Counted from the first letter of the stretch, positions 1 to 11,560 are shown. The stretch: DNA of 64,000 nt from Phragmites australis (GCF_958298935.1 NC_084921.1:49029001-49093000); one strand, 5' to 3'. Notes: a model not told the origin generated them from the letters alone. Made by a program: numbers and translations.

Positions 1-600
1 TTTGCCTCCCTCTCTGAATATTAGTGTCTAGAGAATGGATGCCCTGTGCACTTAGATGTTATAGTTATTGTTGAATTCGATGAGGTATCTACAATTACAT
101 GCATATCAGTGCTGAGTTCTTTTTTATTTCTTCCATGTTTATTTTTGTGATTGTATTTCCTTGCATAGGCAGCTGTTTGTCCCATGAAACTAACCCTTTT
201 CAAGTGAAATTAAGTTGTAGCTTTTGATATCTCATAGTATTATTGTGTTATCTCAGGTTCCATGCATTTCAAGTTTTCACTCAATGAGAACTTTTAGAAA
301 TCAAAACTACAATGATTTATATATTATGTATTTTTTCAGGTGGGCGTGGTGTGGTGTGGGTGAGGCCTCTCGAGAGGTAGAACAGAAGGCTAGAGGAGCG
401 CCTTGGACCTGAATCTTGGAGACATTGGGTAAATTGGTTGGAACGCACTTCGATTTGGTAGTGCAAGACAATTTAGCTGTTTATAGATGCTTTTACTATG
501 ATTTGTAGGCCGGTTCGCAGCGGTATGAAAGTTGGTGTTAGAATGCGTTCATATTCCAGCTTGCTAGACCGGGGGGGGGGGGGATGGGGGCAAAGACATA
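1..600. other. unassigned sequence with a poly-G tract
   Basis: No gene can be supported here. Short open stretches exist (for example a codon-rich patch near 330-470), but none matches a family I recognise. A run of 13 G at 571-583 is a likely sequencing or assembly weak spot. Confidence 0.4.
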
Positions 601-870
601 TTGCAGAGTAGAACCTTGACTAAAACAGTTGACAGCCATAGCTTTGGTCTGCTACAGTTAGTAGATTACATTGGTGAAGAATTTATTTGGGATTCCAAGC
701 AGTATATTACTTTATGGTGTTTGCTGGAGGATGTCGAGATAAGAAGTGATGAACAATTGCTAGAGTGGTTTGACCTCAACCGAGAGGAGGGAGTAGTGCA
801 CATTGATGCCTAGATCAATGAATTCTCTGGTCCATTACAATGCTCACCCACAAAACATTGTTACAGATTC
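601..870 (+). pseudogene. fragment of a Mutator-like (MULE) transposase N-terminal region
   Basis: The reading frame 601-813 gives about 70 residues in the style of the N-terminal, PB1-like region that precedes the DDE core in grass MuDR/MULE proteins: phrases such as GLLQLVDYIGEEF, QYITLW and DEQLLEWFDLN. A TAG at 811-813 stops it, and the same frame continues as INEFSGPLQCSPTK, which fits the usual QINxFxGPLQFSPTK passage with the glutamine codon turned into a stop. No transposase core, zinc finger or terminal repeat is seen nearby, so this is a dead fragment. The family assignment rests on remembered motif style and is moderate. Confidence 0.42.
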
Positions 871-1049
871 ATGTTTACTAATTTTTGCTCATTTACTATC
901 AACTCATTTACTGATGCAATTTTACAGCTCTTGTAGATCTACCGCTACTGCTCTTGTTTGGTTAAATTTCAGAGTGAACAAAATATTTGTTGAGAAATAT
1001 TATGATGTCCATAAGCATTTTAGTTTCTTTGATGTCTGAATCTGGTTTG

Positions 1050-1515
1050 TGCAGATCAAATATCCATTTTTTCTCATTCATGTGTTGTTCATGTCTACAT
1101 ATTGGAGTATTTCTTTTTGTGTACAAAATGATATTTTTGTGACTACTGTGCTGAGGAAAATTCATGTGTACATGTTAAAGAACACTTGTACAGATTATAA
1201 CTTTGTGTACATATACAATTTTGGGTGTAATTTGATGATTATCTCATGAGCTCGTGTAGCTTAAGATGTTAATCTTTACGAGATTGTGTACAGATACAAA
1301 TTTTCTCATTCATGTGTTGTTCATATCAGCATATTGGAGCATTTCTTTTTTGTGTACAAAATGAGATTTTTGTGACTATTGCGCTGAGGAAAATTCATGT
1401 GTACTTATTAAAGAACACTTGTACACATTATAACTTTGTGTACTGATATAATTTTGGATGTAATTTGATGATTATCTCGTAAACTCACATAACTTAAGAT
1501 GCTACTTGTTACGAG
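1050..1515. repeat. tandem duplication, about 232 bp x 2
   Basis: The segment starting CTCATTCATGTGTTGTTCAT at 1073 recurs at 1305. The two copies stay alignable through the GTGTACAAAATGA, GAGGAAAATTCATGTGTAC and TTTGATGATTATCTC blocks to about 1515, with scattered substitutions and small indels. AT-rich, no coding potential. The function is unknown. Confidence 0.8.
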
Positions 1516-1839
1516 GTTGAGTAATATGCTTCTTTAAGGTTATGATCTCTTGAAAATGTATTTGAAAACATTTATAGTTATAATTAGTTTGAGTGATGGT
1601 TCAGCAAACTGATAACTAAAATGTTTTAGAAAAATATATGTTTTCTTTTAAAAAAGTTCCATAGTTGAGTGCTTGCCTGTTGCTATAGAAACACAAGATT
1701 TGCCCTCAACGTAAGCATGTTGATTGGTATTGTTTCAATTGGCATCTCATGTTTTTAGCAACGTATGGACATTCAACTAATATTTAATGATCTGGGTGCG
1801 TCTGGTCAACTGATAGTTGTACATTTGCCCTGCCACGGA

Positions 1840-2205
1840 GCCGAGGTTTTTTAATAATATTATTTTATTAGAAAATTGTAAAAATAATAGTTAGAAAAAC
1901 AAAATTACAAGACTAGCTATTTGTCGGCATGCGGAGTACTGATAAGGATATGTTGGTATTTTGTATGTCAACACTACGTGGTACTAGGCCTGAGGGTCTG
2001 TCGGCACAACTAATGTGGAGAAAAGGTATGTCAGTATTTCGCGTGACGATAAGCTTCTGGGTAGACACTGATATAGGTGTTGGTCCAATTCATAGCCGAC
2101 AGGTCTATCGGCACGTGGGATACCGACAGGTTTGTCGGCATGTGGAAACCGATAGGCTTGTCGGTATTTCACGTGCTAATAGGTTACGTCTTTTTTTATT
2201 TAATT
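1840..2205. repeat. left inverted repeat with reiterated TGTCGG motifs
   Basis: Contains multiple direct and inverted copies of TGTCGGYA / CCGACAGG separated by about 20-30 bp, many next to CACGTG or CGTG. It is the mirror of 4500-4840. Reiterated subterminal motifs of this kind are often transposase-binding sites; that role is inference. Confidence 0.7.
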
Positions 2206-2729
2206 TTTAATAAAAATTTGGGAAATATTAATGAGGCATAGCTATAATTTAGTGTATAACCTATAGAAGAAGTCATACATGTTTGAAAATAGCAACTAAG
2301 GCTACACGGAGGATGAGGCAATGAGACGCGCTGATATTTTATAATGAGATTGAGGCTAATGGCATCTCAGAGATGTTCAATTTTTTTTTCCCAAATGTTG
2401 GTTAGATGTGATTTTATCGATATTTATTTATTTTGTTGATCTAAATTTGCGTGTGTAATTTTTTTAATTAAGTAACATTGAGAGGATATAAAATCTAATT
2501 TTGCGAGCAATAGTAGTTGTGAATCACAATTATCATAGAAACAGACATGTATGTTACATACGCTGATAATTATAAAGAGATGACGATAACAAATATTAGC
2601 ATGTACGGTATGTTTAAAGACTAATCTAATAGTGTGTCGTTGTTAATCCTAATATGTCTTAGGGAATGAAAATACGTCGGATTATAATAGATACTTTCTA
2701 CTAAGTGCATCTAGGATATTTGTCTTTTT

Positions 2730-3025
2730 TCAGGGTATCGGGGTCCTACCCATTAGCGTAACGAGTCCTCTCCCGCTTCCTTTCCCTCTGTGCTTCGCAT
2801 GCTTTAGCCGCGATGTGCTTCTTTGCGGCCGTCCTCCTCTTGTCACTTCATCCATTGTTCCTTCTGATGCTGCTCGTACTCGTAATGTTCGTAAGCTTCC
2901 ATCCTTCATCGCATCTCCATGTCGATCCACTCCTTCTGGTGCTCATTTTATTATATATCCAACCATTATATGAATTCACAAATAGGTGGAGGAGACTAAC
3001 AAATAAAAACAAGAGGAAAGAATAG
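2730..3025 (-). other. weakly coding, degenerate stretch on the - strand
   Basis: Read on the - strand, one frame gives charged, Glu/Lys/Gln/Tyr-rich runs (EHQKEWIDMEM, then YEHYEYEQHQKEQW) broken by several stops. This looks like a decayed exon of a coiled-coil-type protein. It lies inside the long-TIR element, on the opposite strand to the GRF zinc-finger remnant. I do not recognise the family. Confidence 0.3.
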
Positions 3026-3795
3026 TAAGATGGTGCATGAAATCATATAGAAAAGTATCATAAGAGTGATTTATATCGCTATACCGGTGGGTACTCGTAC
3101 GGTTCATGTTGAGGCGGGTCATATCGGTAGTTAATATACATAAAGAAGCGTAGGTCATATGTGTAGGATATGTCATGGGACTCGCGAAGTCTATAAGAGT
3201 CACCACAGAAACACATCGGTGGTTCGGCTCCTTTGGGGATGAAAATCCCTCTATGTTTTTGGGTGGGCTTGGTGGAGCTGAGAAAGACATTACAAGTGAG
3301 AGAGCTAAAGGAGGAGTGGTGTATCTATGGATGAGGGTGGGGTTATTTATGGTGGTTACGGGCTGGTGCATGGACTGAGTATATGGGTATGGCTGCGAGC
3401 TATAGCATAGGATTCACTGTAAAAACTGAAAAAGTTATGGCATTGATACTCTTTCGTGTGGTTACTTTGTGTCTAAAGCATGATTCATAACGTGCATTAG
3501 TCAATATTGTAGTGTGTTATATTGATCAAGGGGCATTGGATACTCTGGTAAGACCATTAGCGTGCGTTACTGCAACAACAGGGAAAAACCTGTCTATTAT
3601 TCAATGCTGCAGTGCGGTGCAGTCTAGCGAAAAAGATTTTTTTTAGTGCTACCCCTAATAGGTCGGTGCAATCTTAGCAATAGGTTTTTTTAGTGCTGCC
3701 TCATCTATCCACTACCACCAGGACTTTTCGTATATAAACAAAACTTAATCGATTCTCTATTCACACATCTCGTGACCTCGAATTGCATCGAGACA

Positions 3796-4262
3796 ATGGT
3801 GTATCCTCATCCTCTCGAGGGCCTAATCGATCTACCACCTTCACATCCCTATTTAGATGTCTATGGTAGAGATTTCTACGGAAACCACACTACTCTTCCT
3901 TGCTCGTTTTGGCTACCATGTCAACATGAAGATGATGTTGTAGTCTAAGTTTATGAGCATTTTGGTGACGCAAGCTGTCGATTCTTCCTTTGTCCATATT
4001 TCAGTGTACGAACAAATAATACTCACTTTCTTTCATATTTTATCAACACCATTTACTTACCTCATGTACCACTCTTTTCCAGATAGATGATTGTGGGTTC
4101 CAGTACTGGATTGACCTGCGGATAGAACCACACATTCAAGAATACATCCGTTACCTCCATGTCGTTATCAAGAAACTGCAGGAACAATTACAGCAAGAGA
4201 GATCCAGCAACGTCAGAAGACGCTATATCTTGCCTCGCATTGCAGGTCAGAGGAACAACTGA
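3796..4262 (+). pseudogene. GRF-type zinc-finger protein, two exons, in-frame stop
   Basis: Exon 1 runs 3796-4005 (70 codons from ATG) and exon 2 runs 4083-4262. They join in phase across a 77-bp GT-AG intron. The joined reading shows the C-terminal half of a GRF zinc finger: CRFFLCPYF before the junction and DDCGFQYWIDLRIEPHIQEYI after it, followed by a short Gln/Glu-rich helix with VVIKKLQEQLQQE and a natural TGA. Codon 51 (3946-3948) is TAA, so the protein is broken. GRF fingers bind nucleic acid and are frequent in grass transposon-associated proteins. It lies between long inverted repeats and is probably cargo or an accessory gene of that element. The family call is good; whether it is a host-gene capture is unknown. 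Confidence 0.6.
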
Positions 4263-4988
4263 AAGTAATATAGATGTGTTCATTCTTAATCAGTATGACT
4301 AGAAGCAATGTATCCTGATGTATTGCCTTAGCCTTATGTACTATTTCAATGTACCATGTTGTTTGTAGTGTTAGATTTTGTACCCTGTCATGTAACATTG
4401 ACAATGTCCGCTACTGCCCGTCGTGCACTCGCACTGCGCCATTTTCGTTGCCCCTCTCTGCTCGCTCATCGCGCATGGAAACGAAGAACAGAGGAGGAAT
4501 CGATTGCCGGACTATTATTAAAGGTATGTTGACATTTCGTGTGCCGATAGGTCATGCTATATCACCTGTCGGTACGTAGAATACTGACATGACACTAGAA
4601 TGCAGCAACAACCTATGTGGCACCCCTTTACTAGGGCCCACCAACTGTCAATATTTCGCGTGCCAACAGACCTCTAGGCCCACTACCACGTAGGAAGTCG
4701 ACATTCGAAGTATCGACATGTCTCTTATCGGTACTCTGCATACTGACAAGTATTTATTTTTGCAATTATGTTATTCTAGCTATTATTTTTACAATTTTTC
4801 CAAATAAAATAATATTATTAAAAAATTCTCAGGGAGCCCATGCCGTGGCTCACGTGCTGCTCTCCCATCCTTTGTACATTGTCACCTTCTGCCTCGATCT
4901 TGAGAGGAAATCCTATACAACCATCACAAATTTAGCACTTCTTTGACTTCTAAAAACATAAACCTGCAGAACTATTTAACGAACTCTA

Positions 4989-6462
4989 TGTAGAAACGAG
5001 ATTGACGACTAGATGGGGTGAATAGATGGCTTAACAAATTTCTTGTGAAATCGATGATCTTCTCCTAATTGGATCAACTAACACACCTCAAAACTTAAGC
5101 GGAAGCAAAAATATAGATAAATTTTAACAAGAGAAAATCGGGGCAACACGACTCCACGGATAATATATGAATCATAGGTTTCATTTAAGATCAATCAATG
5201 TGTCTTAGTACTCGAAAGATCATAACTTAAAAAAAATAAGAAAAGATGAACATCGAGCAACGAAACTCTCCAAGTTGATTATTTAGAGGCAATAGAATTT
5301 AAGACCCTATCATATAAGCATGTGTATACGAATTTTATGCCTCTAGCAACAAGAAGAATGACTTCACAAGGTGCTGAAATTTCAGCCCAAAAATCCAAAA
5401 CGAAAATCAAAATCGAAACCCGAAAAACTTGCAAACTTGCAAGGGAACCAATAGAGAGAAACTATAAAGAGGGGAATTCAAGCATATGCAAAAACATAAA
5501 CTTCATTACCCAAAGAGGCTAGCCCTATTTTAAACGGATTACAAAGATTTATCTCTTAAAACTCTTATCAATTATATAGGCTAAGCACTCATCATTCTCT
5601 CCTCTAAAACCCTAGCTCTAAGATCTCAAATGGGTGGCATAAGGGGTTCAAGTAGCTGGTTCAAACTCTCTCATAGCCCTATTTCTCTATTTATAGAACT
5701 AGGAAATTTGATCCATAAGTTTTCTAGTTTTTTCCCAAAATATATCTCTTGTACTACACTCATATCTACCACTGAGGATATTTTGGTCTATTTTCTTCTC
5801 CATTCATCGGACGATTGCGGCGCCTTCACGACTTAGCTTCGCCTCGACGTAAGCTTCGCGATGATGCTATGTACTCCTCCAGTCATCCCACGGTTTTGAG
5901 GCAAACTGCGTAACCGCCTGCACGCTTTTCAAAGTGTGACTCGCCGCCTTACTTACACCTTAAGCAAGCGTTTCGATGTCGATGCGTATACTCCGTCATA
6001 CGATCCTGACCGTCAGCAAGTCTCTCCCGATCCCTCAGACCGCCTTGTCACTTGCACCGGTATCCCCTTCGCTTGAGTTTGTCAACACGTCGTCTCCATC
6101 CGCTTTCCGTACTTTGCTTGACCTCCACGTGTTCAGATAGAATCACCATTGACTCTGCCCGACATCCTTGATCGTCCGACACTAAGCACTCCGTTTAGCT
6201 CCGATCATCCCGCCGTCGACCGCCAAGTTGTATCCATCACCTGCACACCATGAGACAAGCAAATACATATCTTCAACTTCAATTCTAGTTAGTCCATAAT
6301 CAATATGCTCAAATAAAATCTCAAAACAATTAAAATCACATCAAAACTCATGCAAAACCGAAGACCACCAAGCTAAATAAATATTAATATTAATCACTTA
6401 TTACATGTAAATCAAGACACATTATAACTTTATTTCTCGCTCCTCAAATTAGTTACGAGTCA
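4989..6462 (-). mobile_element. solo LTR, copia (SIRE/Maximus-like), copy A
   Basis: Its reverse complement aligns with the LTRs at 12583-14461 and 62095 onward. Shared landmarks are a GGTGATGGATRCAACTTGG-like block followed by a GTCGACG motif, and the end region with TTGGAGTGTGTTRG and a CTATTCACC motif. On the - strand it begins near TGACTCG (6462) and ends TTTCTACA (4989). No primer-binding site or internal sequence follows, so it is solo. No convincing 5-bp target duplication was found, so its edges are approximate. Confidence 0.75.
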
Positions 6463-6927
6463 TCTTCAACTTTTCAAGCGTGTCACGACTAGCAAATCGA
6501 GCAAAGCATGTGTATACTATGCCGGTTTTCTCGTGGGTAGCTACAGTTCATGCAGGCAAGTGCGCCCCTCGCACACATTTGCCAAGAGTGCGGCCACAGC
6601 ACAAAAGAATCATGGAAGGGCCAAGGATGAGTGGACTGAGAACAGAAAACAGTTTCCATGCATGCATATTAACATGGCCATCCATCCATCTTCGTCGAGA
6701 ACAAAGGTAGCCAAGAAGAATCTCCAAGAGATGACTAATGCTGCAGCCCTCCGTGCTAGACAGTTCATGGAGGAGCGCTTCTCTCTTCCTTTTGAGATGT
6801 GGAGCGTTTCTGCTGCACTCACAGAGCTCATTAGCTCAAGCATGACGCACGAGAGATGAATTTTGTTTTGAGAGGTGAGGTAACAGCGTTGCCATCAGCG
6901 GTCGGAGCTCACGTAAGCGCCTAATTC
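6463..6927. other. intergenic sequence, no gene recognised
   Basis: A 108-codon open frame exists (6533-6859) but matches no family I know, overlaps other open frames and has no splice or promoter context. I see nothing else. Confidence 0.35.
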
Positions 6928-7990
6928 TCATGGGCTTTCGTTTCAGTTTTCCTGAAATGCACAAGCACAATGCTGCCCTGGCCTGTGCGAACGCGCAGCA
7001 CAGCGCAACCGAACCTGCAGTTGCACAGGCATCAAGCCCCGTGCGCTGGCCGTGCCCGCTGGTCGCTGTCCCCCACTTCACCCGTCACCATTCCACGCGG
7101 AAAAAACTCCCCAAAAGCCTAAAGGCACCAACCAATCAAGCAGCCAACGAGGCCGGCGACAGTGACAGGTTGAAGGCGAACGGACGGCGACGTGCTCGAC
7201 TGGGCGGCCCGGTTCTCCGATGGAACTGAACAGGCAAGCGGCGTCAGAAATTGAAAGTTGGAAGCTGCATGCAATTGCACTTGTTGAGCACAAGTTTGGC
7301 ACTCGCTACTCAAGTGAATACTATGCAGTGTGCACAGCTGTTTGCTTTGGTGATCGACGATCAGCGTGGTCTTCGTGCTACGGCGATAGCCTGAGATGAG
7401 ATCGATCTACACCCATGGACGCTTCGGTCAGTCACGAGTCACTGTCTCAAAAGTCTCAGATAACGCGGATGACGTCAGATGCGTTTGGCATCTCACTCAC
7501 ATAGTCAAAGACTTATTAGGCCGACTCCAGCAGGAGCCGCTTTCGAGTGCGCCAGTGCCGATACGGACGCCGTCCACCTGCAAAGCCCTCCAGCGGGTGA
7601 AGTTTTCACTGCTACAGGCCGTGTACGTGAAGCGGGAGAGAGGGATCGTCCGTAAATTTGCGGACTGAAACCGGGGATCGTATTAATGTTTAGTATGTAC
7701 GTGGTTTTAAGAGGGTACGAGAGTAATAGAATGTAGGAAATAAAGTAGTTGTTGGAGATGAAAAAAATAAGGAATATTATAATAGTGTTATGAGATACTG
7801 TAATAGTGTTAAGTAGAATAAAATTTTAGAGTTTCTGCTGGAGATGACCTTACAGGCCTGAGATGCGAATCCAATTCAGGATGTAGCACAAGCGACAAGA
7901 TTAGGTGACCATAATTTTCATGTCAATGTCCTAAACAAGAGACGATTGGTTTCGTGCTATCGAAAGATAAAAGTTTTAGAAATTTACCAT
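6928..7990 (+). repeat. segment U1, first copy of a duplicated locus segment
   Basis: 6928-7310 aligns in direct orientation with 11905-12300: shared CATGGGCTTTCGTTT-like start, GCACAAGCACAA, TGCACAGGCATCA, TTCCACGCGGAAAAA, and the GTTGAGCACAAGT end. 7330-7518 aligns with 14475-14640 (GCTGTTTGCTTTGG, TGGACGCKTCG, GTCAAAGA). The second copy is therefore interrupted by later insertions. U1 itself carries the 331-bp MITE at 7519-7849 and lies just upstream of the AKR pseudogene. It may be an old 5' flank of an AKR gene. Confidence 0.65.
7519..7849 (+). mobile_element. PIF/Harbinger MITE (331 bp), TSD TTA
   Basis: Left end GGCCGACTCCAGCAG and right end (reverse complement) GGTCATCTCCAGCAG are flanked by TTA at 7516-7518 and 7850-7852, the 3-bp target duplication typical of Harbinger. 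The right about 100 bp (TTGTTGGAGATGA, AATAGTGTTA, TACTGTAATAGTGTT, TTTTAGAG) matches the right subterminal region of the 5.8-kb Harbinger element at 20380-20485. It has no coding capacity. It is probably mobilised by a transposase of that family. Confidence 0.85.
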
Positions 7991-8339
7991 TGAACTGTAA
8001 TAGTTTACTTTAATACCATTGAAAGTCCATCCGTTTATATTTTCGGATTTATTATGTTTTATTGATTGGAATCAGAGCTTTGTTTCACTCGACGCGTTAT
8101 CCATCCGATCGTACGTCTATCTTTTGATCTATACTCGGTTAGAGATTTTTGTCTGATATGCACAGAAAATTATATATATTTCTACTATAAAAAATATTAT
8201 TAACTTGTAAATCAGTTTTTTTATCAGCCATTTAATTTTCATCCAATGATTAATATTATCAAGTGAAATATATCTTATTTTCATTCAATTGAAAATTAGC
8301 AACTCCCTTAATTTTTACCACTCCGTCCAATCTCCTAAC
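7853..8339. other. AT-rich spacer before the AKR pseudogene
   Basis: No open frame of note. It is AT-rich with short MITE-like phrases and nothing assignable. Confidence 0.4.
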
Positions 8340-9010
8340 CCACCGGCGCCCGTACCGAGCCGGTGCAGCACGCACGCACGCATCGCTCCGTCCTCTCCTC
8401 GCCACTGCCGCTGTTTCCCGTGCTGCGCCGGTGCGCTCCCTCCAATCTCGTGTGGTGCATGTGATGGAGTGACCAGCGGATAGAAGATGAGGAAACACTT
8501 CGTGCTCAATACCGGTGCCACGATCCCCTTGGTGGGGCTCGGCACCTTGCTTTCCGGCCCGTCGCCGTCTAAGGTCTGCACACAACATCCCCTTTCTTCC
8601 ACCCCACATGGTTTGGTTTTATATTCCCTTCTCTTCCTTCCGATTCTATTCATTTTTATTGAGGCAATTCTGACTTGTTCATCCGTAAGTGATCTAGCTT
8701 CTGAGATATATGATATTTTTTATCCTTTTCTTTTCCTAGTCTTTTCAGCTAGAATCTACAACGATTATCTCCCGAACAAAAGAACCATCTTTATCTCTTC
8801 TGATATCAAAGTATTTTTATTTCATACATTTAGATAATGAGACCATCTAATCTTGGTTGTTTTTTCCTCGGAGCGAATCACGAATGTGTAAATTGTTTCC
8901 GAATTATGCAGGCGGGGTAACCGCGGCGGATCCAGAGAAAAAAAAAAACTAGGTAGCAATTCGCAGGCCATATGCCTTCATCTGAGCAACATGTCGTTGT
9001 ACTAGGAACT
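8340..9010 (+). pseudogene. truncated aldo-keto reductase pseudogene (5' end only)
   Basis: This is a decayed copy of the 5' end of the AKR gene at 28530. The 5' leader aligns (TTTCCCGTGCTGCGCC, CCAATCTCGTG). Exon 1 remnant 8487-8573 reads MRKHFVLNTGATIPLVGLGT against [20 protein letters not shown] in the intact gene, then lacks eight codons before the conserved AAG/GT donor. Intron 1 is longer than in the intact gene. Exon 2 begins at 8912 after ATGCAG with GCG GGG followed by TAA where the intact gene has TAC, and its remainder is scrambled. Part of intron 2 still aligns (TATGCCTTCATCTGAGCAACAT). All later exons, including the lysine and histidine of the catalytic tetrad, are absent. No function is expected. 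Confidence 0.85.
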
Positions 9011-11394
9011 TTGGCCTTGTGTCCAAGCATTTCAACATTTGACTGACCTAAGTTTTTTGCTTTTACAGCCTCAGTTCGTGGACATAACCTGAGATATGGA
9101 GTTGATGCCTTGAATTGACTTTACAATGGAGCTCGTAGGAACGTATGCTGCTGATCCTTAAAAGCTACGCCATGTTATACCAACTATCTGCACTCTTGTT
9201 TGTTGTTGAAAGCTTCCACGGAAGGTTGGGCATGCTGCCTTTGCGGTCGCAGGCGTCTGTTGGCACCCACTCATACCATTTGCATCCACTAGTCTTCTAT
9301 TTTTGCCGAGGCTCAAGCTGGCAGGGGCCGTGCAAGATATGCATGGTGGGGGAAGAGGTTTGTGGTGTGTTTGATTGGTAGCCACATTTAGTCCCACCTA
9401 TTTTTTTAGCGTGCCCCCAGGTAAGAGCATTCCTAGGAGTGCACGCCATTCGACTGAAATGCTAAAATGATCAATTTTTCATCTTCAGCAGACTAGCCAA
9501 CGCATACGCTATTTTGCTGGCCTCATCATTCGGCTCCTCCTGCACGCCAAACTTGACGTGTCTCTCCCCCATGCCATTCTTCAACTGCCAAAACCAAACT
9601 CCATCTCAGCCTCCGTGCAATTGCCAAATTCGTCGAGTCCGAGCTCAAATTGATCGAGCCCAAGCCACAAGAAGCGAAGACGGAGACCACGTGAAGCTTC
9701 CTCGAACTTCCCCGTTGGATTCCCGCTTTTCCCCTCTGGATTTCGCGAGCCACCGTTGTCTTCCCCAACGCTGACGGGTCGTTTTGCCACCTTGTCACCG
9801 AGCCACCACCTCCAAGCTCCCTTGTTCAATCCGAGCCCATTGTGAGCATAGCGGAGTCCTCGTCGATCTTTAGCACACGTTCATTCCGCCTTGGCCCGAC
9901 ACTAACCTAGCCTTCCGTGGGAGGCATGCTCCACCACACCGCCATTGAGCAAGCTCGATCGGGCCCACCTAGTCGGAACACCCTGAATGGGTTCGCATGT
10001 GCATGTGGAAGCTTGTGGTGCCGCCAACTTGGTGTCCCGATGCCGAATCCGATGCCATCTTGTGCATCTTCTTCCTTTGTTCTCCACTGCTTTGCGTGAG
10101 TTGGGAGCGGCGAACAACACCGACGGGCCCTAGTCCCACATTCCAAGAGAGTGACTCAGTGCAAAGTGTTTAGTGCATTTTATTAAAATAGGAGAACGAA
10201 ATATGATATAAATAGTCAGTTAGAGTACGAAAAGATGCAGAGGGGAAATATTTTTGGATGGCCCTCCGTACGAAGATACTGTTTGGATTGTCTCCAAATT
10301 TTTGGTAAGCCAAAGCACGTCCGAGCATTTCTTCAGCCGATGTGGGCGAGAATCGAGCAAAACGCTCGCCCGTGTTTTGGCTGCCTAGTCGATGGTAACC
10401 AAACTACATGGCAATATTCTGCACGGATTCCAAACCTCATATATTAATAATCCAAATTGTGATCCATTTACATCATTATATTCCTTACAATTAAATTTAC
10501 AAAATAATATCTTACTTGGTATGTTTCGTTAAAAAAATGACATGTGGATCCCACGTGGTATGCTCACAACTTTGACAAGAATTGGTAGGACTGAAATGCA
10601 AACAATATTTTTCTTCCGTATTTTGTCATTGCCGATAAATTGGCAAGGCTGTGATCCAAACAATTATTTTTCATCCATATTTTGGTACTGTACTACTGCT
10701 CACGTTTTGTTGATACTGAAATTTCAATAGGACTAGTTGTGGCTCAAACCAAACAAGCCTTAGACTTTCTTGACAGTTGCATTTGTCCTAGTCTCTCTCT
10801 TCGGAGGTCTCACGGTTGTGCAGGATCATGTCAAAAAGGAGGAGCAGACAAAATGCTGGCATGGCCGTGTAGGCTTCCTGACTTGAGGCAAGAGGAGAAG
10901 GTGTGCTACCATGAGAAACATGGGTTTAACGGCCCAAGAAAGGATGTGATGAGGCTGCCGAGTGGCATTGAATTTTATTGTTTTAGAATTTAGGCATCGC
11001 ACGATATTTCTTTCTTTATGAGCATATAAATTATCTTCGGTGTCATATATTGTTCGCTTTATGCAAAATAATAAAAGATATTTTAGGGTAAGATTTTAAA
11101 ACCATTGCGACACTTGAGCACCGTACTAGATGATAGCGACCCAACATGCTGTGTAAAGATTTATTTCATCTATTGCAAGCATGGACATTCAAGTTTTTGA
11201 AGGTTTAAGCAGCTCAACTTGTGTTTGTGGTTTATTCTCTTGGAGAGATGTAAGTTATGGTGTTGTAGTTTATGGGAAAATTGTATTCGTCATGGATTCC
11301 TGCGAGCATAATTTTTTTATCATTTTGTGCCTATATGTGTGTGGGTTTGTGTTATTCGGGCATGCTTCACTCGTCTCAATTAAACCAGTTGGAA
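9011..11394. other. intergenic sequence, no gene recognised
   Basis: Several short GC-rich open frames occur (9514-10146), overlapping on both strands and without family resemblance. AT-rich sequence with Tourist-like phrases (TTTGGATTGTCTCC near 10270, CAAACCAAACAAGCC near 10745) suggests old MITE debris. The GGGTAAGATTTTAAAACCATTGCG motif near 11086 recurs in diverged form at 11436 and 27568. Confidence 0.35.
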
Positions 11395-11560
11395 GCTGCA
11401 TAGATTAGCGGGCACAAAAATACAATATTCGGTGCATGATTTGAAAACTGTTGCGGCGCTCGGGCACATGAAACGAATGACAGTTCGCGCTGACTGATCT
11501 GCGTAGTTCGCCGGTGAAGTTGAACAGGCAAAGCGGCATCAGGACTTGTATCGGCGGCCT
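11395..11560 (+). repeat. partial third copy of the U segment
   Basis: The words GTTGGAAGCTGCAT and GACTGATCTGCG...TTCGCCGGTGAAGTTGAACAGGC parallel 7198-7265 in U1 and 12215-12265 in U2. This is short, scrambled and non-coding. Confidence 0.5.

Larger units (their letters stand above)
1826..4847. mobile_element. DNA transposon-like element with long terminal inverted repeats
   Basis: The sequence from about 1826 rightward and the reverse complement from about 4847 leftward match for well over 100 bp. They share a GCCACGG-containing tip, TTTTTTAATAATATTATTTTA, then a block with TTGTAAAAATAATAG, then a series of TGTCGGYA/CCGACAGG motifs. Between them lie about 2.3 kb with a broken GRF zinc-finger gene (+) and a weakly coding stretch (-), but no transposase. 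The long inverted ends resemble a non-autonomous, gene-carrying Mutator-like element; the motif-rich subterminal regions also recall CACTA elements. The superfamily is not settled. A 9-bp word TTGTACATT at 1817-1825 and 4872-4880 could be a target duplication but does not abut matching tips. Confidence 0.65.

Noticed and set aside
1817..4880. TTGTACATT at 1817-1825 and 4872-4880 as a 9-bp target duplication for the long-TIR element
   Set aside because: The sequences just inside the two words do not form matching tips, so it may be chance; kept only as a possibility.
4984..6467. A 5-bp target duplication around copia solo LTR copy A
   Set aside because: The flanking 5-mers do not match in any nearby register, so the edges were set by alignment with other LTR copies.
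9514..10146. Open frames of 60-90 codons on both strands
   Set aside because: Mutually overlapping, no domain, no splice or promoter context.
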